A program made the position numbers and the translations under genes. Under the pieces are notes generated by a model, which made no database searches, was not told the origin of the DNA, and worked only from the letters and a program-made list of their open reading frames with translations. Below, piece after piece: positions 24,111 through 35,850 of a stretch of 64,000 nucleotides of DNA. Position 1 is the first letter of the stretch. Each line of letters starts with the position of its first letter. The stretch is taken from the NCBI GenBank assembly GCA_973895155.1, contig OZ316899.1:6448001-6512000 (forward strand), in the 5' to 3' direction. This DNA comes from Marsupella aquatica. Lineage: Eukaryota > Marchantiophyta.

Positions 24111-24228
24111 GCTTTAATTCGCTATTGGTGTTACCTATTGAAATACACCCTTAAAGGCATGTTTTGGCTGCTTTAATTCGCTATTGGTGTTACCTGTTGA
24201 AATACACCCTTAAAGGCATGTTTTGGCT
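24111..24228. repeat. 59-bp tandem duplication
   Basis: gctttaattcgctattggtg... occurs at 24111-24169 and 24170-24228 with a single A/G difference visible (acctattg versus acctgttg). No gene overlaps it. Confidence 0.85.
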
Positions 24229-27200
24229 ACATATCAGTCAAATACAGTCCGAAGCTTAAACTGAGCAAACTTTTGTAAATAGTCACATTGATGTTTTTGT
24301 ATAGTGTATTCTTCTCTATAAAACACCAAAAGTTTAAAGAGAAAAATCACAAAGTACATTTAGGTCTGGAAAAATTAATATGGCCACCCTCTTCTCCATG
24401 AAACATGAAGGTCTGGAAAAATTTAAATGACCATCCCTGAATATGTGGAAGCAAGTAAAAATACCTCTTTGGCTATGAGAATCAGCAAGCCAGTGCCGCT
24501 ACAATTCGCATGTCGTCACTCTCCCAGGAGCAACTTTACGCCCACCGCCATGTAGGTCTTTCTTGGACCCTTCCGGAAAAGGACTGTCTGAGCAAATAGT
24601 AGTGGAATATTGTGTGAATATTTTCTCGGTGGGTTGCCCGGTCACCCGATGGTACCCCGGCCACCTGTCCCTGCCCGACCTGCCCAAAAATTCAGAATTC
24701 AAATTTTTGGCCTCCACCAATGCGATTGTTTGGATCATTTTTATCATTTTTCTCCCTCATTTTTATCATTTGATGATCTGGTTATTTCTGAGACGTAGAT
24801 CTAAAAAAGATCTGCATTTTGAGCCATAGATTGGCTCATTTGATGAACGGACAAAAGTAATCGGGCTCCTGATCGAAGAGCTACAGAAGGGCGCACGTCA
24901 ACATGTTTTTAGCGGACAATCAAGATTGTGTTTCGTTCTTTTTGAGTTTGTAAGCAGATAATCCCCCCAGAATTGGCGAGATTGCATATTATAGTACTTG
25001 ATGCCAAGTAGAAAATATCTCTAGCATACAAAGGATACAGAAAAAAAAACATTACCGGGTGTGAAAGATGTCAAACAAAAAATATGTCAAGAACAAAATG
25101 TGTCGAGCAAAAAGAAGTCGTGCATAAAACATGTTGAAAAAAGAAGAGATCAAAGAGAGGCCACAAAAACTACCCTCACAATAAACAAAGAGAAAAACAA
25201 ATAGCCCGGCCCCCTCTTAAGAATCTAACTAAACAGAGAAAATCATTCCCCACCAAAAACAAATATTTAGAAAATCTATTTGTGGCCTTGGGGGCAATTT
25301 GGATATATTAAGTATCCTCCTCGTATATTTTGGAATAAAGTTTATTGACACATCTTTCCTCTAAATGCAGAATAGAATTGTGACCTCGCTCTCACTCTTT
25401 GGATCTTAAAATTTTATATTCTCTCCTCACTGATTTCCTTGGCTTTGTATTATAAATGACTTCTTATCTACTTAGGATGTATTTTTGTTTCCCTTACGTT
25501 GTTTATGTACCATACATGTCTTTGTACCTCACACCTTTTTATTATCTCCAGTGTGGTACCCCATTGCCAACACACATGCTTACCTCACTATCCACTCTGA
25601 CATTTTTAATGCACTAACTTGTGCTCCCTCCTATTCCTTCGTACATGTCACTGACAGCCATCCCTATCCCATTGGACCCCATCCTCACATTCCTGGTACT
25701 TGCTCTGAACCACTTTTTTTAATCCAATGGCACTCAAAAGTAACATCCTCATCCCAAGGCATGGGAGTCATCCCCCACATCCCTATACCACCATGACACT
25801 TTATTTTTTGTCATCTAACGGTCTGAAAAAAATGTAAAATGATCCATTGGCAGGGAATCATTCCCGCCCATTGCGCTTTTCATAAACGAACAAAAACTAA
25901 AAAGAGCGGCATTGAGTATTATAGTGTTAGATTTCATGGTTCAGCTGTGCACATCTATGAACAGTTGATTTCATGATCCCCCCCCCACCCATTTTCAGTC
26001 TCAGTGCCAATATTTATGGTGATTTCTTTTTTGCAGAAGTGACACTTAATTTTAGGTTGGGAATAACAATTATAGTCAGGTGGCGTACTTATGTAGTCAG
26101 ATTTGGAACAAGGATGCTTGGGTCAATGGGTCCCACTCTGAAATTGTTGCCAATTTTGTGGTAATCTTGATAGTACCCTCGATATTACCAAGTAAATGTT
26201 GTGTCGTCGGTAGACAACCTGCAGAAAGGGGGGATGTTCCAACCCCTCATAATATAGAACAGGAAAAGAAAGAATACACAAGGCCACTTGAAGTTTGCTC
26301 AGAGGTTACGTTTGTGGGTACACACAAGAAAGCTTTATTGAACTTTAAACACATCAGCATATTGAGTCTCCATGGATTGTTTGAGCTCATCTATTTCTCA
26401 ACTAGCTCTGTAACAATGAGCCTGAGTTCCACCCACTAACTAAGTCTTACTAGTGTAAATAATACCATCGTGCCATATGACTTCATGCAAATTAAAAAAT
26501 CCCCGCCCCCCCACTCCAATTCTGATTTTAATTATTCTTGGAGTGAGCCAAAGAGAGAACAAAATAAATGGATCTAGAGTGAAAGCACAAAAACATCATT
26601 TTTCTATTTGACTTGACAAGTAGAAAAATAGGATTTCATTAAAGAGTGAAGAGTAAGCACATGAAAGGGCAATGAATGGAAACCCTCACTAAATGACTTT
26701 TTAAGTTGAAAAGAATGAAGGAATCTATAAATAGTGAATAATAAAGGATTGAAAGCGCATTGAGTGCAAACCTACATTAAATGACAAAAGAGAAAAGAAT
26801 ATAGTATAATTCTTAACTTTACTCTCAATTAGCATAAATGACAAGGAGAAGATATGGACACTGCCTCCTAGAATGAAGTAAAGAGAAGATAATTATGTTT
26901 TCTGTGCAAAGACATGTGCTACTTGAATTTGAATCAAGTAAATAACCTCCTTCACCCTAACAAGCCATATTTCATTTGGAAACCAAGAAGCACGAAAGCC
27001 TCATCAAATAAAGTTTGATAGTATTAATAGGTTTAGCTATAAGTCTACTTTTCATGACATAATATCTTGGGCCAGGGGCCTCACTCTATAATTATGTATT
27101 TAGCAGTCTTTGTCACATTTTGCCTACCTAACACAGCCCGTGTTGGCAATACGTGTGAATTGTTGAAGTATGAGCTATTTTGGTGTTTCACTCAAAATAT

Positions 27201-27510
27201 TTTGCTTACACAAGAGATATCCTAAAAGTACCCTGTCAACTAACTTTTGAGGTATGGTTAGTTAGTAATCCTAGTTGAGTTAAGTTAACTTGACCTACGG
27301 TTAAGGATTAACATACAAATGACAAAATACCAAGGCGAAAACATCTCGACCACAATTATTCCTAGTTCAAATGTTTTGAACAACAATTTGACCATGTCCA
27401 TTGCGAGGCACTACCGGTGAGCTCGTTTCAACGTCATTCTTTGGGGCATCAATTTCATTGCAGCAGGGCGGGAACTACATTTTGCAAGGAGCACTGCCAT
27501 TGAGCTTGAT
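24229..27510. other. AT-rich interval without a recognised gene
   Basis: Several open stretches (for example 25485-25796 and 26080-26439 on plus) lack domain patterns and codon regularity and look like chance ORFs. Homopolymer runs of C occur at about 25980-25986 and 26506-26511. No element termini were recognised. Confidence 0.35.
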
Positions 27511-27544
27511 TGAGTGGTGATTCAATCTGCAGTGCATCAATTCC

Positions 27545-29096
27545 ATGGCGGCCGGGCGGGAACTGCATTTGCGATTGCGGATGGTGGGAAGCGTGGCAAC
27601 TTCATTAGAGGGAGGTGGGAGAGGAGAGGCCAAGAGATTGCAAGACCAAGCTTGCAATACGAAGAAACAGCCAGTGGAAGACAGGGCGCGGAGTACATCT
27701 GCCTCAGAGGAGCTCAATCTTTCAATCCAGGTTCCAGTCTCGGTTGCGTCGGTTGTTGATGTTGAATCCGCTACGCCCCTACCAGTAGTAGAGAATGAGG
27801 TAGAGGAAGAAGAGCCCTTGAGCTCAGTGCAAGAGCACAAATCAAGAGTCCCTACATTAAGACAACTTTGAATTCAGCTCAAGAATCTGCCCTCAACGTT
27901 AGGTGAATCTCAATTTGATTTTATGCAGGCTGTCTATTCAATCTCATGTTCGTGTTGTAATTGCTCCTTCGATAGTTTCTATTACTCACTACTTCCATTT
28001 GTGATTGTAGTGGGACTTGGTAATATGCTGGACCACATTGATAGTCTCGGACAAGAAGTCATTGGTGATGACACGGTAGTGTCTGTCTCCAGTGAGAATA
28101 GTTCAGACAAGGCGTACAGTGGTGACAAAGGCCACAAGACAGACGTTGAGGTTAGCAGCGACTCTTCAACTGACAGCATGATGGCCGATATGCAAAAGGG
28201 GAAGGTGAAGAAAGGGAAAGTTGGCCAAGAACGGGAAGGGGATGAATGATGTAGCCCTGGATGTTGCAATGCATATGGGGAAGGAGAAGCAGCATTCAGG
28301 CATCCTGACTGCAACCAAAGTGTCCAAGGATGATGGGAGCAAGGCAAAATGTAAGATAGTCTCAAAGGAGCATGTGTACAAGCTTGTGAAGGATTACCAA
28401 GTCCATTTTGCAAGCTTTAGCAAGGGGAAAGGGAACAAATCAATTGTACAATTTATTCCAGGCAAGGTTTGGAAAGCCATCTACACCAATTACAAGGAAT
28501 TGTATCCTGATTCACCCTTTGGGGAAATTACTCTCAAAGACCATTTGAGAACAAGCTTAAAGGAGCTGCAATCTGGAGTGGGAAACCCTGATGGTGGGCA
28601 AAAAGCAGTGTTGCAGGACGAGGATCTGATGACAAAATTGATGTCAACTTACTCCTGGAAAGCCAGAAATATTTTGCAGATCAGGGCGGATGCTTGTGAT
28701 GGAACAGCATCCAAGAAGGCTAAATCCACGGGTCCTGCAAATACAGTTTCTCCAGGGTTGTTTACTTCTCCAAGGGAGTCTAATGTGGCATCCCCTTCTC
28801 CTTGGACTCCCTCCCAGCAGAACCAGAGCAAGCATAAGGGCAAGCCTCCAACTAAGTCAAAAAACTTAAAGGCTGCACGAGAAGAAATGGCAGCAATTGT
28901 TGGAGAGTTCAAGTCCATGAAGAGGGATAGGAAACACGAGGCAGATGCCAAAAGAATCCAGGCCCAGGCAAAAGCATCTTTCCATGAAGCTAAGAGGCAT
29001 GAGTCAGCAACAAGGAGAATTGCCCAAGCAAAGCAAAATGTCCTGGCCAAAATTAGCCTTCTGGAAAAACAGAAGGCTCTTGGCTTGATTACATAG
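27545..29096 (+). CDS. Myb/trihelix-like second protein of a PIF/Harbinger transposon (broken or spliced)
   Basis: The main open part, 28221-29096, encodes a lysine-rich N-terminus, a segment KVWKAIYTNYKELYPDSPFG that fits a Myb/SANT-like helix set, a Ser/Pro-rich linker, and a basic C-terminal coiled coil rich in Lys, Ala and Glu. Two upstream open stretches in another frame (27545-27871 and 27923-28249) are acidic and Ser-rich. They may be earlier exons or parts separated by a stop and a frameshift. PIF/Harbinger elements usually encode such a DNA-binding partner that helps nuclear import of the transposase and binding to the ends. The transposase gene (30263-31398) points towards it, so the pair is convergent. 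The start codon is uncertain. Confidence 0.55.
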
Positions 29097-30262
29097 CATG
29101 AGTTCAAATACCAGTGTAAAGTTGTCTTTGGGATCCTTCCTGGGCCTAGGCAGCCATAGTTTATGTTCACAGCAAAGAGGAGTCAAAGTAGACCTTAGAA
29201 GTTAGGCTCTCTTGGTGGCATGTGCATGCTATCCAATTTTGTATAAGTACATTTGAAACATATAAAGCAATTTTGCCAGCTTTGACTCTATTCCATGCTT
29301 CGTTCAATGTCAGTTGGTAGAGGATTGGTCTGTCATGTAGAAATGACGAGTTACATCTTCATGGAGGCTTAAATTATGCAATAGAATTAGTTCTCTTGCT
29401 AAAACAGGAAGATACCTACAAGGAATTTGTATCTAAATTGAACTGCAATGTGGGACCATCCTTTGTATACAACTATAATTATAAAGCTCTCTAGAATAAA
29501 TTTCCCCACCCCATTGCATTTTTCAGAGGCTCCATGAGCAGAACCTAGCCCCTTCCCATTTTTACAGAGCTACCATTTACAACTACTTCTCTACTTGTGA
29601 GTTTGCAGCTGGGTTATAATTATAAGTTTTGAAGGTCCAATCCATTCTTCTTATCTTTGTCGTATGAGTTCTGCCTAGCTAGCTTGCTTTACTCTTCCCC
29701 CAACTCTTCCCTGCTCCACTAATTGACGTGAGAGTTCTTCCTTCTAGGTGCCTTAATCTTGCCTTGACCTTCAACCTATTCTCAATGCCAGTTACAATAG
29801 CTTTGGACTCCTTCACCGAGAGCATCCAGTCGGATTGACAATGCTGACTTTGCAGCTAGGATGCAATAAATCGCAAGCCAGAAAAGCTTAACAGTCGAGC
29901 TTGGCAACCTCGGTCCTGCTATCTGTGAACTTAACAACCTTTGCATACTCAATGTTGTCCTGAATTATCTTCAAAAGCTTCTTTAAGATTGACATTTGCT
30001 CTAGATGTCTAAGCACAATATTGATTTCATGACAAAACCAGAATGTTGAGGCAGCTAGACCATAGTTGCATTGCAAATTGGAAACAAGATTCAAATGTAT
30101 TGATGCGGAATTGGATTACAGTCATGTAAGATTGCTTCCACGTTGCTAACACTAAAGCTATCTAATGCTACACTACTGTTGGGTAACTTAGAAGTCCCCT
30201 GCCCATCTGCCATTGTTGCCATTTCTGTCCATTGGTGCAACTATCTCTTTAGACATGTCCAT
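29097..30262. other. Spacer between the two Harbinger ORFs
   Basis: No credible ORF is seen. The interval separates the 3' ends of two convergent genes and probably contains both transcription ends. Low-complexity AT stretches are present but no clear terminator signal can be named. Confidence 0.35.
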
Positions 30263-31398
30263 TCATCTCCTGTGCAAGAAATTTGTCAAAAGAGCAACAA
30301 CCCTGAAAGTAATGCTGAAATTTTGCTGTGTAAGGTCAAATTGCTTCTGCAATCGTCTCCATTTCATCTTGAGGCCTCCAATTCCCCATTCCACCTTAAC
30401 CCTGTGCCCAATAATGATTTTATTGAAGGTTTTGATCCGGCTAGCTCTCAATCCACTAGTCCTCATCTCAGTCTTTGTGAATCCCCTCATTATGTACTTC
30501 TCCTTTCCTACATACCCAGAATCTCCAAGCACATAAATAGTTGTTGCCAATAAACCTCAACCATGGAATTCTGCAAGATGGTAACATCGTGATATGAACC
30601 TGGATATCTAGCATCCACATAAATGAACAGCCCATTGTGGTTGACTAACACTCTATTGTTCATACAATACATTTTCTTCCTCCCTTGAAACCACTTCTTA
30701 TGATAAGGGTTCTGAAATGGCATGCGGATCCTACATAGCGTGCCATCAATGAACCCAATGCATCCTAGAAGTTGTGGTATGATCCTGGCTAATACCTGCC
30801 TCTCTATAGCATTGGGCCACTTAATCTTGTTTGCAATTGCTTGGTTTATGCAAGATGCAAAAAACAGGGAGTCATCACACACGGATGAACGACACCAATT
30901 CCACCTTTGTGCATCCAAATAAACAGAATTATTGTGCTTCAAATACAATATGAAATTCAGAAGCCTTTGTTCACCAGTGAGCTTGCATGGACGGCCTCTC
31001 ACCACATGATCCACTCCTGTGCTTTGAGCATTTGCCTGGATGATAGGGCAAACACAAGCACACAACGCATGATACTCACCGGGCCAGAAATTGGTAAGGT
31101 CCTTGAATTGTTGTGGGATTGCAGAGATAGATGCATATACATTGTGCACACCAATTAGTGGATTGACTGACCTGCCATTCTCTCAAGACAACTTGATACT
31201 CTGAAACGACTCTATGCATTTTACATAAGTGTGAATTGCCATCACAACCAAGAGCAACATCATGTCGTCAAGCTCCTGCAAGGAATCATTGTTGTCACTA
31301 TCACTACTATCACTCCCGTTGTCACTGCTGTTGTTTGAACTTGAAAACACCTGGCCGAAATGCTCAGCCTCCATCGGCACTTCTTCCATTTGCTGCAT
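30263..31398 (-). pseudogene. PIF/Harbinger DDE transposase
   Basis: The frame opens at an ATG at 31398 with an acidic Ser/Asp-rich N-terminus, meets one TGA at about 31180, and continues in frame through SVNPLIGVHNVYASISAIP. GRPCKLTGEQRLLNFILYLK precedes the catalytic core: CIGFIDGTLCRI (first Asp), ARYPGSYHDVTIL (second Asp). Then, after a frameshift near 30549, GHRVKVEWGIGGLKMKW carries the Glu. This order is the DDE_Tnp_4 pattern of PIF/Harbinger. About 375 codons would be normal. Two lesions make this copy non-functional unless one is an intron edge. Terminal inverted repeats were not identified. Confidence 0.8.
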
Positions 31399-31468
31399 TG
31401 AGGAAGCTCAAAGGTAATTATGACCTGCATTTCTCTGTTTTCTATGGATTGTGCTAAACTTGAGTCTG

Positions 31469-31491
31469 CTCTACACGAGAGTCGTGTAGAG
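31469..31491. repeat. Hairpin repeat copy 1
   Basis: ctctacacga-gag-tcgtgtagag has two perfectly complementary 10-base arms and a 3-base loop. It is one of five dispersed copies between 31469 and 34942. Confidence 0.8.
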
Positions 31492-31563
31492 TGGGTCTCT
31501 TTCATCGACCCATACTCTCTATTTGAGAGCCCTTATGTTAGAATTTAGAATTTCCTGTTCAGT

Positions 31564-31584
31564 TCTACGCGAGTCTCGCGTAGA
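31564..31584. repeat. Hairpin repeat copy 2
   Basis: tctacgcgag-t-ctcgcgtaga has perfect 10-base arms. Relative to copy 1, an A-T pair is replaced by G-C on both sides, so pairing is kept. Confidence 0.8.
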
Positions 31585-31613
31585 CCGTTTCTCCAATCTT
31601 GGAAGACAATGGA

Positions 31614-31638
31614 TTTCTACGTGACTGTCGTGTAGAAA
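31614..31638. repeat. Hairpin repeat copy 3
   Basis: tttctacgtga-ctg-tcgtgtagaaa has 11-base arms. The two non-Watson-Crick positions would be G-U pairs in RNA. Confidence 0.75.
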
Positions 31639-31684
31639 CTCAGGTTCTGTAGAGTGTTAAATCCTCGTTCGGAGGTAGTACCAT

Positions 31685-32065
31685 TTGGAATCAAAACATT
31701 GTTCATGTGACTTTGTTCTTTCAACTTTTCTAGAGGAAGGCGCTCATCGCAAGGACGATTTTGAGAAGATTGAGGGATTGTTGCAAAAAAGTATTTCTGC
31801 TTTTGATATGAGTTTGATGGAGAATTCCATTCTCCAAAAAGCGTTGGAGGATGAAAAGGAAGCAATAGAATACGAGCGGGAGCAGATGTTTGCAAAGTAT
31901 CGATGGGCACAGATCCAACATTTGACTACTTGCGATGTAGCGGCAAAGTCCATGAAAGCTTCTCTTGAGATGGAGAAGTTTCGAGATCGTCAAGTTCATG
32001 ACTTGCGCCAGGAGCTGGCCGATGGCCGAGAGAGGGAAAGACAATTGGATACCAAAGTGCGATGA
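31685..32065 (+). CDS. Coiled-coil ORF, family unknown
   Basis: Open for 126 codons with no ATG at the first position, so the start is uncertain (first internal ATG gives about 80 codons). From residue ~15 on, the sequence is almost entirely predicted helix with charged heptads (EDEKEAIEYEREQMF, HDLRQELADGRERERQL). It is preceded by three hairpin repeats within 220 bp and followed by a fourth. It may be the 5' part of a larger element that includes the long ORF downstream. No enzymatic motif is visible. Confidence 0.35.
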   Translation: MESKHCSCDFVLSTFLEEGAHRKDDFEKIEGLLQKSISAFDMSLMENSILQKALEDEKEAIEYEREQMFAKYRWAQIQHLTTCDVAAKSMKASLEMEKFRDRQVHDLRQELADGRERERQLDTKVR

Positions 32066-32230
32066 ATTGAATTGGAAAAAAACAATTGTTGCCTTCATGG
32101 CCACATGTGTTCGCATACTTTGAGTTAAGGTTCTCTTATGTTTCTAGCGGATCAGATTGTTTTCTTAAATCTGGACAATGTTTTGACTCCGAATGATGAT
32201 GAGCTCAAATGGCTCATACGACTATCTCCA

Positions 32231-32329
32231 GAGATCTGATAGTCATTTTTTGCGGGATCATTTACACACCAAAGAGGCCAGAGGTCTGATAGTCATTTTT
32301 GCGGGACCGTTTACACGCCAAAGAGGCCA
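32231..32329. repeat. 50-bp tandem duplication
   Basis: gagatctgatagtcattttt... (32231-32280) is repeated as gaggtctgatagtcattttt... (32281-32329) with a few differences and one base less. It is non-coding and lies between the coiled-coil ORF and the long lysine-rich ORF. Confidence 0.8.
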
Positions 32330-32397
32330 TTTTGTAAAGGATGTTTTGACATCATTTTGTTTGTAATGAATCAACAGTTTTTCGGCTCACTTTATTT

Positions 32398-32418
32398 TCT
32401 ACGCGAGTGTCGTGCAGA
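32398..32418. repeat. Hairpin repeat copy 4
   Basis: tctacgcga-gtg-tcgtgcaga has the same stem with one mismatch and one G-U type pair; the loop is gtg. Confidence 0.7.
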
Positions 32419-32702
32419 TGTTTGACATATTTCTCCTTGTCTTCTAGGAGTTCGCTCTGTTTATTTCCGTTTTGATAGGCTTCGCATTGAAACTCCAACG
32501 ATCGCAAAACTTCAGAATATTTTGGCGACAGTGAATTCATGGTCTTTTGAATTGCAACCAGTCAAAGGCAACTACCGTTTGATTGTGAGGGGAGTTAAAA
32601 TAGAAAATGGACGAAGAAACTTTGTGAGTTTTGGCACTCTCGCAGACTGTACGAGGTTTGCGTCCCCAAAGGACAACCCATCTCTTCTGCTAACATTGGA
32701 GT

Positions 32703-35700
32703 GTGAGAGTTCTTGGAATTTCAAAGATGGTTGCTCCACTTCATGGGTTTTGCTCAGCACATTGTCTTGAACCTTACAACCAGGACATAAATGTTGTCTC
32801 TTGCGGTTTCTTTGATCCTTTAGTGGATAGATGGCTGTCACCTGATCGGGTCTTTACGGCTGATGAAATAATTCTAGGGCTTGGATGGGTCTCCTATGTC
32901 ATGAAGCAGTCCGAAAATTTTATCTCTCGGACACGAGAGGTGGATCACATAATGCGGATGAAGATCCCAGACGATGACTGGAGGAGAAAGATGACTATTT
33001 CTCCGAATGTTGTGTTCATGAAACACTTCAGTGAGACAACGGTGGAGGAATGGATTCGAGAGCATCCAGTAATCCAAGACTTGGTACGCCCAAAGAAGAA
33101 AGAAGCTGGTGGAAAAGAGATTGACGATGATGATGGGGAGGGAAAGGACGAGGATGACTCCTCCGAGGATGACTCGTCCGCCTCTGGAGAGAGCAAGTCC
33201 CATGAAACGATATCAGTCTATGAGACAGAAAATGAGGATGACGGAGAGGAGGGAAGTGTCCAAGAAGAGAGCAAGAAGACTTTTCAGAATCGGGCGGGGT
33301 CAGAGAATGAGTCAGAGTCAACAAGTTTAGAAGGTGCAGTTGAACCAACCAACGATGATGGTGAGAGTGGGGAAATTCAACAAAATGAGGTCATCCCACC
33401 AGCAAAGCCTCCAATAGAGAAGCGATACGCAAAGACTTCAAAGGGAGTTTCGCCCAGGAAGGGGAAAGCTGGTGTCGTGTCAGAGTCATCCACACCCAGT
33501 TGGAAGAAAAAAGCAGTGGACAAAAAATCACCATCAGGGAAACTAGGTCGGAAGAAGGTTGATTTTGAGAAAACAAAAGAAGAAGCTAAACTACCTCGGA
33601 AGAGAGTGAGAGTCGTTGATCAAGCAGATGAGCCGCCTACGGCAAAAACAGGCCGCAAGAAGGTTCAACGGGAAGAACAAAAAGAAGACAAGAAACCATC
33701 TCGAAAGAGAGTTCTTGTTTCTGACCAGCGCGAAGTCGTGCCTCAAGTGAAAGGTGGAAAAAACTTATCTTTGATTGATAAACAAGAAGAGGCAACATCT
33801 TCTCGGAAGAGAATTCAAGTTGTCGAGGAAGCGCAAGGAATACGAAAATCAAGCAAAGCAAAGAAAGTTGCTTCACCAGAAAAACCTGAGGAGGAGAAAC
33901 CGACTCAAAAGTCTCGGGTTGGACAGAAATCTGAGTCGGTCAGGAAGAAAGTTGAGAAGGTTGAACCGGAGATCAGGACGCTGAAGCGAAAGGGAGTCGT
34001 AAAAGATCCTGCACCAAAGGGAAACAAAAAAGCAAAACTTGATGTTGAATCAGTAGTTGTGGAATCAAGGGCAAAGCCTCCTAAGTGAAGGGGAACGACC
34101 ACAGAGTCGGCTAAAATTGTTGTGAAAACTCCCATGGTCAAAGCCGTGGGGAAGAAGGCCCCAAACGTTGAGAAGCAGGCTGTCATCACCTCTCAAGCTG
34201 TCGTTCGCAAGCCCAAGAAAGCAAAGAAAAATCAGGAAGCTGTTGAGATTGACGAGAACCCTAGTTCCGCGAAGCTAGTTGTCGACCGTGCTCGTCTGGA
34301 GACTGCAGAAAAAACATTGGAGTTGAATAAGTCTTGGTATTGTTTTGGGATATCCAGATTTTTTTCTGTCCCGGTTGAAAACATCCATCCCCCTCCTACC
34401 AAGATGAATGAGAGACTCCTCAATGAGGAGCATGTCAACCATCTTGCGCAACTGATGATGACAAATGCAGGGCAAGAACCTTTACCTGCAGATTTGGTTC
34501 CTTACAAGATGATCGACGGAGTACCGAGTTTAATTGACCTTGCGGGAAAGGACATTGACACCAAGAAGCTTGCGGAATTCAAGTTCTTTGCCATCAGTGG
34601 TCAACATTCCACAATGGCCGCCAAGAAAATTATCCGGAGTTCAAAGACCCAACCATCTCTCATGCAAACAGCCAATTTGCTCAAATATCGTCGAGCGCAA
34701 ATTCTCAAAGGGTCAACTCCGGTGAAAGTTCTTGTGGAAATTTCACACGCGAACAACCTTCAGGCGGAGGCACATTGGTTTTCATCTCCATTTATTGATC
34801 AAGTGAAACATGCAAGAATGCAATACAGTGATATGGGGCGACCAGCTCGTCCACTTCCATCGGGTCAAAAATCTCCATAATTTCAGGGAGGTTCTCCATG
34901 AGAGTTGTGAACAAAATCCTTTCTACGCGAGAGTCGTGTAGAGCCTTTCCAGTATTTGGGGATTCGAAACTTTGAGCTGGCTAACTTTGAGTTGTTTGGT
35001 CTTTCCTCCCAGGAGTATGAAACACTTACGAAAGTTACGTTAAAGGTGAATAGCATCAGCGAGTACAATTGGATTTTGTTTGCTCCCGAGAAGCTCTACT
35101 CTTTATGGAGAGAGGTTTGCAATTATTGGCTCAAGAGTAATCTTTTGGATTCATCCGGACAAATGACAGGAAAATCGAAAGAAGCAAAATAGTTGACAGG
35201 GACAACATTCCGGGTTTTTGAGGGTGCCGTAGAATCCGACATCTTGGAAATCCTCCACAAAGTGAATTTGGGGGAGGCGCTTTTGATGAAAAAAAAACAT
35301 GCTTTGACTGATCTTCCCGCCATGTCAGAATTGGCAAGAAAAGCAAAGTATACGGAGAAACTTAAGGGGGCAATACTTCGATTCTATCGGGAGAAGTACG
35401 AAGGGGTTTTCTCGCAAGGATCAACTTGGGGTGATGTAGTTCAGCAATATAATTTCACTGATGAGGAATTGGATCATTGTTGTGCAATGGTGGACACTGG
35501 ATATTTCAAGAGCCTTGTGAAGGTGTCACTAAAAGCAGAGATGTCGGAGCCACTGAAAAATAGGTTGAGAAATATTCACCAAAGGGGACCTTCCACGTCC
35601 AATCTTGGTGAAGTTTGCAGCTGGATTCGAGAAAGCTAGAGTGATGGCTAACAGGAGCATGCTTAAAGGGCTAAGGATTTGGTTGGATGATGATCTGACT

Positions 35701-35829
35701 CCCACACAAGTCCAAGCAAGGAAAATTGAGCTTGAGAAGGTGAGGGTAGCCAAAGACCAAGGATTGGTAGCCTACTTGCGCAATGGACAAGCTGTTGTTA
35801 CCAATAAGAAGAGAGTTGTTTCTAAATGA
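32703..35829 (+). pseudogene. Long lysine-rich ORF with ParB-like domain, probable ORF1 of the downstream LINE
   Basis: One frame carries 32703-34088, 34122-34880, 34956-35192 and 35193-35639, separated by stops (TGA 34086, TAA 34878, stops around hairpin 5, TAG at about 35190). The last part, 35605-35829, is one frame over and ends at the LINE ORF2. The N-terminal third is globular. Residues ~140-460 are acidic, then Lys/Arg-rich with a loose ~33-residue repeat (GRKKV ... RKRV ... DQ). At 34341-34780 the layout FFSVPVENIHPP, EEHVNHLAQLM, FKFFAISGQHSTMAAKKI, TPVKVLVEI resembles the ParB/Srx fold. The C-terminus (IWLDDDLTPTQVQARKIELE) resembles the ends of plant LINE ORF1 proteins. An upstream open part, 32522-32770, may belong to it in another frame. 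Confidence 0.5.
34922..34942. repeat. Hairpin repeat copy 5
   Basis: tctacgcga-gag-tcgtgtaga has nine-base arms with a single G-U type pair and the same gag loop as copy 1. It lies at the end of the ParB-like part of the ORF, where one frame would stop inside the hairpin. Confidence 0.8.
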
Positions 35830-35850
35830 TGGATCGGGACCTTGAGAGTC

